In this document: piece by piece, positions 17,974 to 27,236 of the stretch
How the letters are laid out: each line of letters starts with the position of its first letter
How positions within the stretch are numbered: the first letter of the stretch is position 1
Source: Parabacteroides sp. Marseille-P3160
Lineage (GTDB): Bacteria > Bacteroidota > Bacteroidia > Bacteroidales > Tannerellaceae
Assembly (NCBI RefSeq): GCF_900162725.1
Contig: NZ_LT799418.1
Span: 4,100,548 to 4,164,547 of the forward strand
Reading direction: 5' to 3'
DNA length: 64,000 bases
Translations under genes and position numbers: made by a program
Notes under the pieces: model-generated
Databases searched by the model: none
Told to the model about the DNA's origin: nothing
Seen by the model: the letters and a program-made list of their open reading frames with translations, nothing else

Positions 17974-18873
17974 TTAGAAATGAATTTGCAAACCGAGTGA
18001 AACGGGATGCACATCCGGGCCTTTGTCTTTTTCAAAGAGAGTCATCGGGGAATATTTGGCATAAAGCCCGATCCAGTCATAACCAGCCTGAAACAAAAAA
18101 TCCATCATTACGGGACGGATATTCATCCCCCGGTCTTTCTTTTCCTTTCTCTTCTTCCCAGACTCATCATTATAAACAACTCTGGAAGAGGATATTGTCT
18201 TAATTACACCCACGATACCCGCCGACACGAAAAGACCCGAATCATGATTCTTCCGTTGCTGCCATTCGAGTAAGAGCGGAATCGTAAGGCTGGTGGTATT
18301 CAGGTTACTCTTCCTATAGGTAATCCCCTCGGGGGCGTCTACCAGTTGCGTCACGCCGTCAATCTCCTGGAAATGTTGGTTCGTATCCAGCCGGTAACGG
18401 TTCCAACGCATGCCGGCGCCGGTTACCAACGCCCATCCGTAGCGGGAAATAGGAAAGGTATATTCCAGCACATTCAGGTTGTATTCCAACGAGTTCTCCG
18501 CACGTAAAGCCACACCGTCAATATTATTGACATGCAAACTGCCGTCTGCAAAGCTGCCGAAACCCATACCGAAACCCGCCCAATGACCGTCCCAGCCTTT
18601 ATTCCAGGAGGGGATGGGGATACGGATAGAACGGGTGTGCCGGTTCTCGTAGGATTGTCCGTTGCGATAATGCCCTTCAAAAATCATCTCGTCTTCCATT
18701 TCTCCTCCGTTAAGGTCAAAGACTTTGACTTTCATCCGGTATCCGTCATCTTTCAATTCGATCCGTTTGTTTTCCAAACGGATGACCGTATCCATGGAAA
18801 GCGATTCCGACTGGGCGGACAAAACAGACGGCAAAAGGCAAAGAGCCATAAAGGAAAGTAATTTCGTTTTCAT
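17974..18873 (-). CDS. Outer-membrane beta-barrel protein of the sigma-factor operon
   Basis: A 299-residue protein with a signal peptide (ending SVLSAQ, residue ~20). The first part is soluble; from about residue 120 alternating hydrophobic strands and the terminal SLGLQIHF phenylalanine point to an outer-membrane beta-barrel resembling PorT-like proteins of Bacteroidetes. It is the fourth gene after the ECF sigma factor, the putative anti-sigma factor and the DUF4252-like protein, so it may be a target or sensor of that envelope-stress circuit. The exact family is uncertain. Confidence 0.75.
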   Translation of the reverse strand: MKTKLLSFMALCLLPSVLSAQSESLSMDTVIRLENKRIELKDDGYRMKVKVFDLNGGEMEDEMIFEGHYRNGQSYENRHTRSIRIPIPSWNKGWDGHWAGFGMGFGSFADGSLHVNNIDGVALRAENSLEYNLNVLEYTFPISRYGWALVTGAGMRWNRYRLDTNQHFQEIDGVTQLVDAPEGITYRKSNLNTTSLTIPLLLEWQQRKNHDSGLFVSAGIVGVIKTISSSRVVYNDESGKKRKEKKDRGMNIRPVMMDFLFQAGYDWIGLYAKYSPMTLFEKDKGPDVHPVSLGLQIHF

Positions 18874-18903
18874 CGTTTTATAGCATTTTATGGATTATTA
18901 CTC

Positions 18904-19359
18904 TTATTTATTAAAAAGAATGGTAATTAAGTCGTCACTATCCAGCTCGCCTTCGATATAAACCAATGTGATAACTCCTTTCTGATTGACCTTGAAGAGC
19001 ACGAAGCGGTTTACCTCCTTTTGCTCTCCCGGCATTTGGTAGTAGGCGGAGATCAAACCGCCGTCGTCAGTGATTTCTTTAATCTTGCGGGCGCCGACCT
19101 GATCCGTCTCAAGGCATTTCCGGACGAAGCGCAACGCCTCCGGATCGTCTTTGATCGTGATACTCTTATAATGCGTCATATTGTAGGCATCCAACATTTC
19201 ATTGGACAACTCCACCATGGTTACATTCTTCTTCTTTCCGTAGCGCTGAAAGACATCTTGCGTCTTTAGCCCTTTCTGCATCCCTTCGCCATAAGCCTGT
19301 TCCGGCAGCATAAGCAGCAAGCCGAAAAACAAACAAAGGAAACATTGTATTCGTTTCAT
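18904..19359 (-). CDS. Exported DUF4252-like protein
   Basis: A 151-residue protein with a signal peptide ending near EQAYGEG (about 25). The body (VTMVELSNEMLDAYNMTHYK, then a C-terminal LVYIEGELDSDDL) resembles the DUF4252 proteins that often accompany Bacteroidetes ECF sigma factors. The function is unknown. It lies 11 bases behind the putative anti-sigma gene. Confidence 0.7.
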   Translation of the reverse strand: MKRIQCFLCLFFGLLLMLPEQAYGEGMQKGLKTQDVFQRYGKKKNVTMVELSNEMLDAYNMTHYKSITIKDDPEALRFVRKCLETDQVGARKIKEITDDGGLISAYYQMPGEQKEVNRFVLFKVNQKGVITLVYIEGELDSDDLITILFNK

Positions 19360-19370
19360 TCCTTTTTAGT

Positions 19371-19880
19371 TTAGTCTTTGTCCAATAAAAAACTGAATTC
19401 CTTTAGTTGATCTTCGATGATCTCCTTCCCGTTCGCAGTCTCGCCCGTTCCTTCCGGCAAAGAGGATTCATCCGAACTCGAAACTTCTTGCAAAGCCTCT
19501 AAAGCAAACGAGCGCACCTTATGTATATCAGTATAGCAATGCCCGTTGATAACAACATAGTTTTCGCCGCAAAAACGCGTTCCCTGACCGGAATAATGCC
19601 CCCATCCGAGGATGAGCAGCCAACAGGCCGCCGCACCGGCCAATGCATACAGCCAGATCCGCCGGGCGGAATGTTTGGAGAGCATCTTCTTTATCTCCGC
19701 AGGAACTTCCCGGGGCTTCTCCGCTTCCTCATCAAAATAGGCGAATAACGGCTTGTATTTCCGCAAATCCCCCCGCACCTCTCCGGAAGCGAAATAGGCC
19801 CGAAGCCGGCGCTCTTCCCCATACGACGTCTTTCCTTCAAAATAATCCGCCAGTAATTTATCTATATCCATCGTTTTCAT
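19371..19880 (-). CDS. Putative anti-sigma factor, single-pass membrane protein
   Basis: A 169-residue protein. Residues 1-70 form a cytoplasmic helical region (DIDKLLADYFEGKTSYGEER), typical of membrane-anchored anti-sigma proteins of Bacteroidetes. One transmembrane helix lies near 75-95 (IWLYALAGAAACWLLILGW). The remainder would be periplasmic. Its gene overlaps the sigma factor gene by 4 bases (19877-19880), indicating translational coupling. The anti-sigma role is inferred from position and topology; no zinc-binding anti-sigma motif is visible. Confidence 0.7.
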   Translation of the reverse strand: MKTMDIDKLLADYFEGKTSYGEERRLRAYFASGEVRGDLRKYKPLFAYFDEEAEKPREVPAEIKKMLSKHSARRIWLYALAGAAACWLLILGWGHYSGQGTRFCGENYVVINGHCYTDIHKVRSFALEALQEVSSSDESSLPEGTGETANGKEIIEDQLKEFSFLLDKD

Positions 19881-20371
19881 TTATTCATTTGTAAAAATTG
19901 TTCACGCACCCGTTTTCTTGCCCGGGAGAGATTGGAACGAACCGCTTCTACCTGCGTTCCGGTTATTTCGGCGATCTGCGCCAGTTCATAACCCTCAATG
20001 TCTTTCATCCGGATAATCGTTTGTTGCAATCCGGGCAAAGCCTCGATGATCCGCCGCACCCGTGCGACCGCATCCCGTTCTTCCAATTGTTCTTCAGGCG
20101 TATGAGAATCGGAAAGGATATGCGCACCTTCCGATTCTTCCACCCAATGCTTGCGCCCTCTGAGCTTGTCGATTGCCAGATGTTTCGTCACCTGGATAGC
20201 CAACGCTTCAACGCTACGATACGCATCCAGTTTTTCGCGGATACTCCATAACTTCAGGAAGGCTTCCTGGACGATGTCTTCCGCATCGGCAGGCGCCACC
20301 CACCTCAACGAATAGTCCAGCATCTTCTTCCGCAAGGGCAAAACCGTTATTTTAAACGCTTCCAGTTCCAT
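19877..20371 (-). CDS. ECF RNA polymerase sigma factor
   Basis: A 164-residue sigma-70 family protein with only regions 2 and 4. Region 2 shows AEDIVQEAFLKLW, and region 4 shows ELAQIAEITGTQVEAVRSNL followed by a basic tail. I chose the ATG at 20369-20371 (MELEAFKITV); a TTG at 20392 would add seven residues. It heads a four-gene operon with the putative anti-sigma factor, the DUF4252-like protein and an outer-membrane protein. Autoregulation is usual in the family. Confidence 0.9.
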   Translation of the reverse strand: MELEAFKITVLPLRKKMLDYSLRWVAPADAEDIVQEAFLKLWSIREKLDAYRSVEALAIQVTKHLAIDKLRGRKHWVEESEGAHILSDSHTPEEQLEERDAVARVRRIIEALPGLQQTIIRMKDIEGYELAQIAEITGTQVEAVRSNLSRARKRVREQFLQMNK

Positions 20372-20440
20372 TCTCTTCTTTGTAGACGACAAAGGAAGAA
20401 AAACATAACATGGGAATCCCGGATTTTTGCCAAAATAATT

Positions 20441-20478
20441 CCAATATGCGAATCACATTCAGATTCTTCGTATATTGG
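20441..20478. promoter_or_regulatory. Imperfect inverted repeat between divergent sigma-factor and MBL genes
   Basis: CCAATATGCGAATC faces GATTCTTCGTATATTGG across seven bases. The outer 12 bases pair with one mismatch. It lies between divergent start codons at 20371 and 20509 and is a plausible shared operator. Function is inferred. Confidence 0.4.
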
Positions 20479-20508
20479 CATTGTTATTTCAAATAAACAG
20501 ATGACAAA

Positions 20509-21318
20509 ATGAGAAAGACAATGGCACTATTATCCGCAGTCCTGTCCTTTTCCTTTTTTGCCTGCGGAAACCAGGCGAATACGAAGGCGGAGAAGGCAGA
20601 AACGAATCAAGAGGGAAAACCCTCTGCTGTACAGTCCGGAACAGTGATTCCGGCAGACACCTTCGGTAGCGGCAAGACGGCGCTTTACGTAACGCTTGTC
20701 GGACACGGTTCTTTTATGTTTGAATATGCCGGCCGGATTATTCAGGTCGATCCCTATTCCCCGGTAGCCGATTATTCCAAATTGCCTAAAGCCGATTTAA
20801 TCCTCCTGACGCACGAGCATGGCGACCATCTGGACCAGAAAGCCATCGCCGATGTACGAAAAGAAAATACCGGATTCATTACTTCCCAAGTTTGTCACGA
20901 CCAGCTCGGATACGGGGAAGTAATGAAGAACGGGGACAAGACCGTATGGAACGGCATTTCCATCGAAGCGGTTCCGGCTTACAATATCGTGCATAAGAAG
21001 CCGGACGGGGAAGCCTACCATCCGAAAGGACGGGGCAACGGCTATATTCTGACTTTCGGAGAACGGAAAGTTTATGTATCCGCCGATACGGAAAACATTC
21101 CGGAAATGGATGCGCTGAAAGGAAAGATCGACATCGCGTTCCTGCCTAAGAATCTTCCTTATACCATGACGGACGAAATGTTTATTGATGCGGCGAAGAA
21201 AGTCAGCCCCAAAGTGCTGTATCCTTGCCACTTTTCCGAATTTGACAAGGAGAAGATCGGCAAAGCCCTGGAAGGAACCGGCATTGAGCTACGCATCCGC
21301 CCGATGAAGAACCGGTAG
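20509..21318 (+). CDS. Exported MBL-fold metal-dependent hydrolase (UlaG-like)
   Basis: A 269-residue protein with an N-terminal signal and a cysteine at residue 19 (SFFACGN), so probably a lipoprotein. The metallo-beta-lactamase fold is shown by LLTHEHGDHLDQ near residue 103 and later ligands in VYVSADTENIPEM and LYPCHFSEFD. It resembles the UlaG/L-ascorbate-6-phosphate-lactonase-like branch, but the substrate is unknown. It is read divergently from the sigma-factor operon. Confidence 0.85.
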   Translation: MRKTMALLSAVLSFSFFACGNQANTKAEKAETNQEGKPSAVQSGTVIPADTFGSGKTALYVTLVGHGSFMFEYAGRIIQVDPYSPVADYSKLPKADLILLTHEHGDHLDQKAIADVRKENTGFITSQVCHDQLGYGEVMKNGDKTVWNGISIEAVPAYNIVHKKPDGEAYHPKGRGNGYILTFGERKVYVSADTENIPEMDALKGKIDIAFLPKNLPYTMTDEMFIDAAKKVSPKVLYPCHFSEFDKEKIGKALEGTGIELRIRPMKNR

Positions 21319-21417
21319 TAAAGGACAAAAGCCGGAATTCCTTTCTCCGGGTATCATGGAGCTGTCCAAAAGGCCGTGACTCGTACGGAAAAAAGCCGTG
21401 CACGGGATTTTATAAAT

Positions 21418-21427
21418 GAGTATACTC
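21418..21427. repeat. Fifth copy of the GAGTATACTC palindrome
   Basis: A single perfect copy of the 10-bp palindrome found four times at 6235-6310. It lies in the 200-base gap between the convergent MBL and SGNH hydrolase genes. Confidence 0.6.
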
Positions 21428-21530
21428 GATTTTCAAGGCGGCGCAATGCTTTTAAAACAGCCTCTTGAGTTTTGCAGGATTTCATTTTGATGCAGCTTCG
21501 TCATTTTAAATGTCCGGTAATACATGGAAT

Positions 21531-22325
21531 TCACTTTTCATCACTTAAGCCGGAAAGGATCCGGTAGAGGGCCTTTCCCCAGAAACGGCCAAGGTCGGCT
21601 GCACCTTCCACGTTCGGATGGAGATAGAAGATGCCGGAACGTCCGTTTTCGGGAATGAGCTTGTCTTTGTAATTTTCCTTAAAATAATTATAGGCCTCGG
21701 TATCGCCCAGATATACGTGACCGGGGTGGGTCTGCCCATAGTCAATCACTAGCTGCTGAAGTTCAGCAGGATAACTATTCAAGCGGTTTAGCCCCTCTTC
21801 CAGGTAAGTTGCTCCGTTATGGGTATTCGGACTGTACCAGATCGGATGCTGGTAAACAATCAGGCATCCCGGATAAAGGCGCAATAACTCATCCGTAATG
21901 GCCTTCAGGTTGGCATAGTATTGCTGCGGAGAAACCGGGGCGCCGTTCGGCCCTTTTATTGCACTGTCATTCGTTCCCAAGCTGATGGAAAAGACAAGCG
22001 TCGCCCAGGAATCGGTGGAGAGCTCGTCCGCCGCTTCCACCACTTTGCGAAAATAGGTTTTGGTTTCGGGTAGAAAATCGACTGTCGTCTTCCCGCTGAC
22101 TCCCTGATTGGAATATTTGACTTTGGCAATGCCCGGCTGTTCGCGTAGCCAGGCACTGGCTTTCACGGGAGGCGCATTGCCCCGCGGATTCTCGATAATG
22201 ACTCCCTCCGTTATACTATTGCCGATATAGACAATGTTCACATAACGGGATGTTTCCATATTTTGCGCTCCCACTCCCAGCCAAGTCATAAAAAGGCAAA
22301 TCAATAAGTACATTCTGTTGTTCAT
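21531..22325 (-). CDS. Exported SGNH/GDSL-type hydrolase
   Basis: A 264-residue protein from the ATG at 22323-22325; a TTG upstream at 22349 is less likely. The signal peptide ends near GVGAQ. SGNH motifs are visible: block I as YIGNSITEG (nucleophile serine), a later SLGTNDS for the asparagine block, and FYLHPNVEG near the C-terminus for the catalytic histidine. The family hydrolyses esters, often on sugars or lipids. The exact substrate cannot be told. It lies alone between two intergenic gaps. Confidence 0.85.
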   Translation of the reverse strand: MNNRMYLLICLFMTWLGVGAQNMETSRYVNIVYIGNSITEGVIIENPRGNAPPVKASAWLREQPGIAKVKYSNQGVSGKTTVDFLPETKTYFRKVVEAADELSTDSWATLVFSISLGTNDSAIKGPNGAPVSPQQYYANLKAITDELLRLYPGCLIVYQHPIWYSPNTHNGATYLEEGLNRLNSYPAELQQLVIDYGQTHPGHVYLGDTEAYNYFKENYKDKLIPENGRSGIFYLHPNVEGAADLGRFWGKALYRILSGLSDEK

Positions 22326-22474
22326 AAGGCATAACAATAAATAAGTCAAAAGATCCGGTTGTAAAAATAGATGCCCGGATAAATAAAATCAATCACACAA
22401 AGATATATTTTATGCATCTATTTCCCTACTTTCATGGTTATAATAAAGAAGACAAAATAAAAGAGGAGAAAAAA

Positions 22475-22831
22475 ATGAAACCAACCGTATTATCTACCGC
22501 CGATTTTGTAAAGACAATCGGAGACGCGGTCTCTGATCCGAAAAATTGGAAATACCAGGGAAACAAACCCGCTGTCGTGGATTTTCATGCACCCTGGTGC
22601 AGCTATTGCAAGCGTTTATACCCGATCCTGGACGAGTTAACGGAAGAATACAAAGATAAAGTAGACTTCTACACCGTCGATGTGGACCAAGAGGAGCCTC
22701 TGGAAACAGCGTTCAACATCCGTACGATCCCTACGCTTTTACTCTGTACGCCGGGAGGGTATAAGGAACTGACATTAGGCACGATGCCTAAAAATGAGCT
22801 AAAAAAGCTAATTGACGAAAAGCTTCTCTGA
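22475..22831 (+). CDS. Thioredoxin with a CSYC active site
   Basis: A 118-residue cytosolic thioredoxin fold. The active site is WCSYCK instead of the standard WCGPCK, which should shift redox potential and partner choice. The cis-proline is in RTIPTLLL. I chose the ATG at 22475 because a strong GAGGAGA ribosome-binding site lies directly before it; an in-frame ATG at 22412 would add an unlikely leader. Confidence 0.9.
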   Translation: MKPTVLSTADFVKTIGDAVSDPKNWKYQGNKPAVVDFHAPWCSYCKRLYPILDELTEEYKDKVDFYTVDVDQEEPLETAFNIRTIPTLLLCTPGGYKELTLGTMPKNELKKLIDEKLL

Positions 22832-22847
22832 AACTGTTAAGCTATTA

Positions 22848-23480
22848 TTATTCAAACCGGCTGGTCTTCCAGCGATAGACTTTAGGCGACTCTTTGAGAA
22901 AAGGAGCCACTTTTTCGCGTTCTTCGGCGCTCAGGTAAAGAGGAGTGGTATACTCGGCAGTGAGGGTCAACTCCTCCGCATTTAAGCTATACTTAATCAG
23001 ATCCACATCCAGGCGGGAAACCGCCTGGATATATCCGACAGAAGCCGTATCGGCGTCCTCGCGAAGGAACCATTCATCTGCTACGGGAGTAAGCAAATCT
23101 CCGGCAGGCAACTCTTTCCAGTCGGTAGAATAGAAAGCGACACGGCTATCCGCCACCGGTCCGCTTACTGTCGTGACCATACAGATAATATAGGTGTTAT
23201 TCACCAGCGGTAAAAGCTTCAGTTCGATAGAACTGCGCTCAGTTAACTGAAGTTGCAAATAATCCGCCGTCAGGTTATTCAATTCCGAAAAGCCGTTCAT
23301 TGTATTTTTCAACTTCGCTTCCTTCTTATTCTGAAACAAGTCGATTAAATCTTTCCGCCAAGCTTCTTCCAATTGCGGGATCAAGGTATCCGGCATCGAG
23401 GTGAATACTTTCGCCATATCCTGTGCCGACACCCAAATAGCACAAAAGGCAAAAACTATCGAGAGAAGGATTCGTTTCAT
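22848..23480 (-). CDS. DUF3256 family exported protein
   Basis: A 210-residue protein with a signal peptide (ending WVSAQ, residue 19). It matches the DUF3256 family of Bacteroidales in length and in segments such as AKVFTSMPDTLIPQLEE near the N-terminus. The function is unknown; it is likely periplasmic. It is the last gene of a tight run (lgt, flavoprotein, nagB, truA, EamA), 7 bases behind the EamA gene. Confidence 0.8.
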   Translation of the reverse strand: MKRILLSIVFAFCAIWVSAQDMAKVFTSMPDTLIPQLEEAWRKDLIDLFQNKKEAKLKNTMNGFSELNNLTADYLQLQLTERSSIELKLLPLVNNTYIICMVTTVSGPVADSRVAFYSTDWKELPAGDLLTPVADEWFLREDADTASVGYIQAVSRLDVDLIKYSLNAEELTLTAEYTTPLYLSAEEREKVAPFLKESPKVYRWKTSRFE

Positions 23481-23487
23481 ATTTTTT

Positions 23488-24384
23488 CTATTTCGTCCCC
23501 AAATATAGGAATATCATTCCTAACAACACGAGGAAAAGGTCAATTGCCTTGTTCTTTAAGTTTTTTTCATGGAAGAATAGGGCTCCGGCCGCAAAAGTAA
23601 CCAGCACGTTGCTCCGCCGAACCATCGAAACGATGGCAATCATCGAATCCGGAAAAGTCAGCGCATAGAAATAAACCCAATCGGCAACCGACAGGAAGAC
23701 CGAGATCAGGAGGATATTCCATTTCCATCGGAAGGGAGTAGACTGCCGGCGCCGCGGATACCACAGGAACAATAAGATTATTCCCATGATGATGCATTGG
23801 TAGATATTGTACCAGACCTGCACCGTCATGACATCCATCGACGTCATCAGATGTTTATCGTATAAGCCGCTGATAGCGCCGGTCAGGGCAGAGAGCACCG
23901 CAAAGAAAATCCATTTGTTGTGTGAAAAGCAGATTCCCTCCTTTTTTCCCGAGGAGGAAAGAAGATAGAAGGAAGCGATCGAAAGGATCACTCCGATCCA
24001 TTGGCATAAGTTCAACCGCTCCCCAAAAAGGATAAGGGCTCCGGTAAGGGTCAATACCGGCTGCGTCGCCTTGATCGGGCCGGTGATCGTCAAAGGTAGG
24101 TTCTTCACTGAAAAATAGCCGGTGATCCAGGAAGATAAAACAATGACGGCCTTCAGGAGGATCGCCAGGTGAGTCCGGAAAGAGGCCTGAGGCACGTAAA
24201 ACAAGGTTCCGTCCAGCATATTCGTTGTAAACGACAGGATGATGAACGGAACAAAAATAAGACTGCATGCCAGCGTATTGATAAAGAGTACCGGAATCAC
24301 AGCGTTATCCGTCAGCGATATTTTTTTATTGATTTCATAACAACCTAACAGAAACGCTGAAACAAAGGCTAATAAAACCCACAT
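23488..24384 (-). CDS. EamA/DMT-family transporter
   Basis: A 298-residue inner-membrane protein with ten hydrophobic helices in two five-helix halves, typical of the drug/metabolite transporter superfamily. KNLPLTITGPIKATQPVLTL in the first half and FPDSMIAIVSMVRRSNVLVT in the second correspond to the repeated EamA motif. The substrate is unknown. It is 15 bases behind truA. Confidence 0.85.
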   Translation of the reverse strand: MWVLLAFVSAFLLGCYEINKKISLTDNAVIPVLFINTLACSLIFVPFIILSFTTNMLDGTLFYVPQASFRTHLAILLKAVIVLSSWITGYFSVKNLPLTITGPIKATQPVLTLTGALILFGERLNLCQWIGVILSIASFYLLSSSGKKEGICFSHNKWIFFAVLSALTGAISGLYDKHLMTSMDVMTVQVWYNIYQCIIMGIILLFLWYPRRRQSTPFRWKWNILLISVFLSVADWVYFYALTFPDSMIAIVSMVRRSNVLVTFAAGALFFHEKNLKNKAIDLFLVLLGMIFLYLGTK

Positions 24385-24399
24385 ATCTTTTTGCTATTT

Positions 24400-25152
24400 T
24401 TATTCCTTAAACAGATGTTCCGGATAAGTAATCCCGGTCAGGAATAAGGCATGTCCCGGCGCCGATGAGCCGGCTTTTCCCCGATCCTTGCATTCGATAA
24501 CTTTCCGGAAATCCTCCACCGTCATTTTACCCCGTCCCACATCCACTAATGTCCCGACAATGGCGCGTACCATGTTGCGAAGGAAGCGGTCGGCCCGGAT
24601 CGTAAAAGTCCACAGTTCCCCTTCCCTCGTCCATTCCGCCCGGTCGATGCGGCAATTGTTAGTTTTCACGTCTGTATGCAACTTGCTAAAGCTGGTAAAG
24701 TCCGTATATTCAGGCAATACCCTGCAGGCGCAGTTCATTGCTTCCATATCCAATGCTCCATGCAAATTCCAGACAAAAGGATAATTAAACGGATCTTTCC
24801 GATCGGTAAGATAATAAGAATAAGTCCGGGAGGTGGCGTCGAAACGGGCATGCGCATCCGGCAGCACCTGCCGGATGCGATAGACAGCAATATCTTTAGG
24901 CAATAACCGATTCAATTTCTTCATGAGAAAAGAGAGATCGCCAATTTCCGCTTCCGAATCGAAATGGGCGACCATCAGCCGTGCATGTACGCCGGCATCG
25001 GTCCGTCCGGCGCCTACAATAGGCACCGGACGACGCAATAAGGTAGCCAATGCTTCCTCCACGCATTGCTGTACCGTAATGCCGTTGGGTTGTATCTGCC
25101 AACCGCAGTAATTCGCACCGTTATATCCGAGATAAATAAAGTATCTGTTCAC
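24400..25152 (-). CDS. truA: tRNA pseudouridine(38-40) synthase
   Basis: A 250-residue cytosolic enzyme that isomerises uridines in the anticodon arm of tRNA. The catalytic aspartate is in [11 protein letters not shown] near residue 52. The start is a GTG (25150-25152) giving the typical N-terminus [18 protein letters not shown]; no ATG fits better. The gene is 54 bases behind nagB. Confidence 0.93.
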   Translation of the reverse strand: MNRYFIYLGYNGANYCGWQIQPNGITVQQCVEEALATLLRRPVPIVGAGRTDAGVHARLMVAHFDSEAEIGDLSFLMKKLNRLLPKDIAVYRIRQVLPDAHARFDATSRTYSYYLTDRKDPFNYPFVWNLHGALDMEAMNCACRVLPEYTDFTSFSKLHTDVKTNNCRIDRAEWTREGELWTFTIRADRFLRNMVRAIVGTLVDVGRGKMTVEDFRKVIECKDRGKAGSSAPGHALFLTGITYPEHLFKE

Positions 25153-25206
25153 CTTTTACTTAAATTCCCTGCAAAGGTAAGAAAAAGGCCGGATGCGGAC
25201 GAATCC

Positions 25207-26019
25207 TCACGCAAGCAAAGAAGCAGGATTCAGATTTGCTTTCTCTATATCTTTAAAATAATTATATGTTCCGACCTTCAGATCGGCGCAAGCGGCCTCG
25301 TCAGCGACAATGATTCCCTTGGGATGCAGTTGCAAGGCGGTAATGGTCCACATTTGACTGACAGCTCCTTCTACGGCTTGTTGCAGCGCACGCGCCTTAT
25401 TATGCCCATTCACCAGGATCAGGACTTCTTTTGCGTCCAACACCGTACCGACGCCTACCGTCACCGCTGTTTTCGGCACTTTGTCTACGTCGTTATCAAA
25501 GAAACGGGAGTTGGCAATGATCGTATCCGTCGTCAATGTCTTTACCCGGGTACGGGAAGACAGGGAAGATCCCGGCTCGTTGAAAGCGATATGCCCGTCG
25601 GGTCCGATCCCTCCGAGAAACAAATCGATTCCTCCCGCTTGGCGGATAGCGGCTTCATAGGCGGCGCATTCGGCTTCCAAGTCGGCGGCATTCCCATTCA
25701 GTATGTGTACGTTCTCCTTCGGAATATCGATATGACTGAAGAAATGATTCCACATGAATGAATGATAACTTTCCGGATGTCCGTCCGGAAGTCCTACATA
25801 CTCATCCATATTAAATGTAAGGACATGCTGAAAAGAAATCACGCCCTGTTTGTTCAACTCAATTAACCGCTTGTACATCCCCAAAGGAGAAGATCCCGTA
25901 GGCAAACCCAGGACAAAAGGATTGCCTGCCGTCGGAGCCGCTTTTTTAATGCGGGCGGCTACATAATTGGCCACCCATTGGGATAACTTTTCATAATCCG
26001 GTTCAATAATCAATCTCAT
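25207..26019 (-). CDS. nagB: Glucosamine-6-phosphate deaminase
   Basis: A 270-residue enzyme that converts glucosamine 6-phosphate to fructose 6-phosphate and ammonia, feeding amino sugars into glycolysis. The catalytic region [19 protein letters not shown] and the C-terminal [13 protein letters not shown] are intact. Length is standard. It lies in the lgt-flavoprotein-nagB-truA run, not in the amino-sugar-type locus further right, though it could serve the sugars released there. Confidence 0.94.
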   Translation of the reverse strand: MRLIIEPDYEKLSQWVANYVAARIKKAAPTAGNPFVLGLPTGSSPLGMYKRLIELNKQGVISFQHVLTFNMDEYVGLPDGHPESYHSFMWNHFFSHIDIPKENVHILNGNAADLEAECAAYEAAIRQAGGIDLFLGGIGPDGHIAFNEPGSSLSSRTRVKTLTTDTIIANSRFFDNDVDKVPKTAVTVGVGTVLDAKEVLILVNGHNKARALQQAVEGAVSQMWTITALQLHPKGIIVADEAACADLKVGTYNYFKDIEKANLNPASLLA

Positions 26020-26038
26020 ATTTTTTGTGTTTTTAAAG

Positions 26039-27232
26039 TCAATTATTCTTTAATTTACCGGCCATTTCAGCTCCCAGTGCAATGCAAGCCTCATAAATAC
26101 TTTCCTTCATGCCTTGCTTTTGTTCGACAGGGGAGCCTACCTGTTCCCATCCGATCTTCTCCTGAAAAGCCGCAAGCCGTTTCACCGCAGCACCCGCCCA
26201 GGAGAAAGAGCCGAAATAACCGACGTAACGGTTCTTGATTTCTCGCAACTCCATCTGATGCAACAAGGCGTCAATCGGCGGAAAAAGCTGGTTGCTATAG
26301 GTAGGACTGCCGACGACAAGCCCTTTGTATTTGAATACGTCCCGCAAGATATACGAGGCATGTACATTGCTGACATTGTGCATTGCAATATTTTTTATTC
26401 CGTTCTCTGCCAGACCGAAAGCAATCGCGTCCGCCATCTGTTCGGTATGACCGTACATCGTTCCGTAAATAATGGTCACGCCCTCTTCTCCTTCATAACG
26501 GCTTAATCGGTCATACAGGCCAACCGCTTGCTGAACGTGCTCCCGCCAAACTGGTCCATGGGTGGAGCAGATCGTCTTTATTTCCACACCAGCCAATTTA
26601 CCCAACACCTTTTGTACCGGCATACCGTATTTGCCTATGATATTGGAGTAGTAACGAATCATTTCACCCCAAAAACGCTGCAGATTGATCTCCGAATCGA
26701 TAATCCCTCCGTCCAACGTTCCGTATGTTCCGAAAGCGTCGGCGGAAAAAAGCGTCTTTTCCTTCATGTCATAAGTAAACATTACTTCCGGCCAATGTAC
26801 CATCGGGGCCATAAAGAACTTCAATTCCCGGCTTCCGATCGAAAGGGTATCCCCGTCTTTTACTTCATGCAATCCGTCTTTAATCCCATGGTAGCCGTCC
26901 AGCATCCCAAAAGCAATCTTATTCCCTACTATTTTCAGATCGGGATGCTCCTCCTTAAGGAGACGGATACTTCCGGCATGATCCGGTTCCATATGATCGA
27001 CAACCAAATAGTCGAGTTTTCTCCCACCTAGTGCGTCGGCTACTTTTTTCAAAAAAATATCGGAATAACAGATATCGACCGTATCGATCAATACGGTCTT
27101 CTCATCCATGATCAGATAAGAGTTATAAGACACTCCATGCGGCAACGGCCACAAATTTTCAAACCGCTCTTTGGTACGGTCGTTTACACCCACATAATAG
27201 ACTTTGTCTGTAATCTCTTTTAATTTATACAT
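26039..27232 (-). CDS. FprA/A-type flavoprotein (flavo-diiron oxygen or NO reductase)
   Basis: A 397-residue protein. The N-terminal half is an MBL-fold diiron domain with the ligand motif [10 protein letters not shown] near residue 80. The C-terminal half (from about 255) is a flavodoxin-like FMN domain ([17 protein letters not shown]). Proteins of this family reduce oxygen or nitric oxide in anaerobes, consistent with a gut habitat. It is 4 bases behind lgt. Confidence 0.92.
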   Translation of the reverse strand: MYKLKEITDKVYYVGVNDRTKERFENLWPLPHGVSYNSYLIMDEKTVLIDTVDICYSDIFLKKVADALGGRKLDYLVVDHMEPDHAGSIRLLKEEHPDLKIVGNKIAFGMLDGYHGIKDGLHEVKDGDTLSIGSRELKFFMAPMVHWPEVMFTYDMKEKTLFSADAFGTYGTLDGGIIDSEINLQRFWGEMIRYYSNIIGKYGMPVQKVLGKLAGVEIKTICSTHGPVWREHVQQAVGLYDRLSRYEGEEGVTIIYGTMYGHTEQMADAIAFGLAENGIKNIAMHNVSNVHASYILRDVFKYKGLVVGSPTYSNQLFPPIDALLHQMELREIKNRYVGYFGSFSWAGAAVKRLAAFQEKIGWEQVGSPVEQKQGMKESIYEACIALGAEMAGKLKNN

Positions 27233-27236
27233 TATA

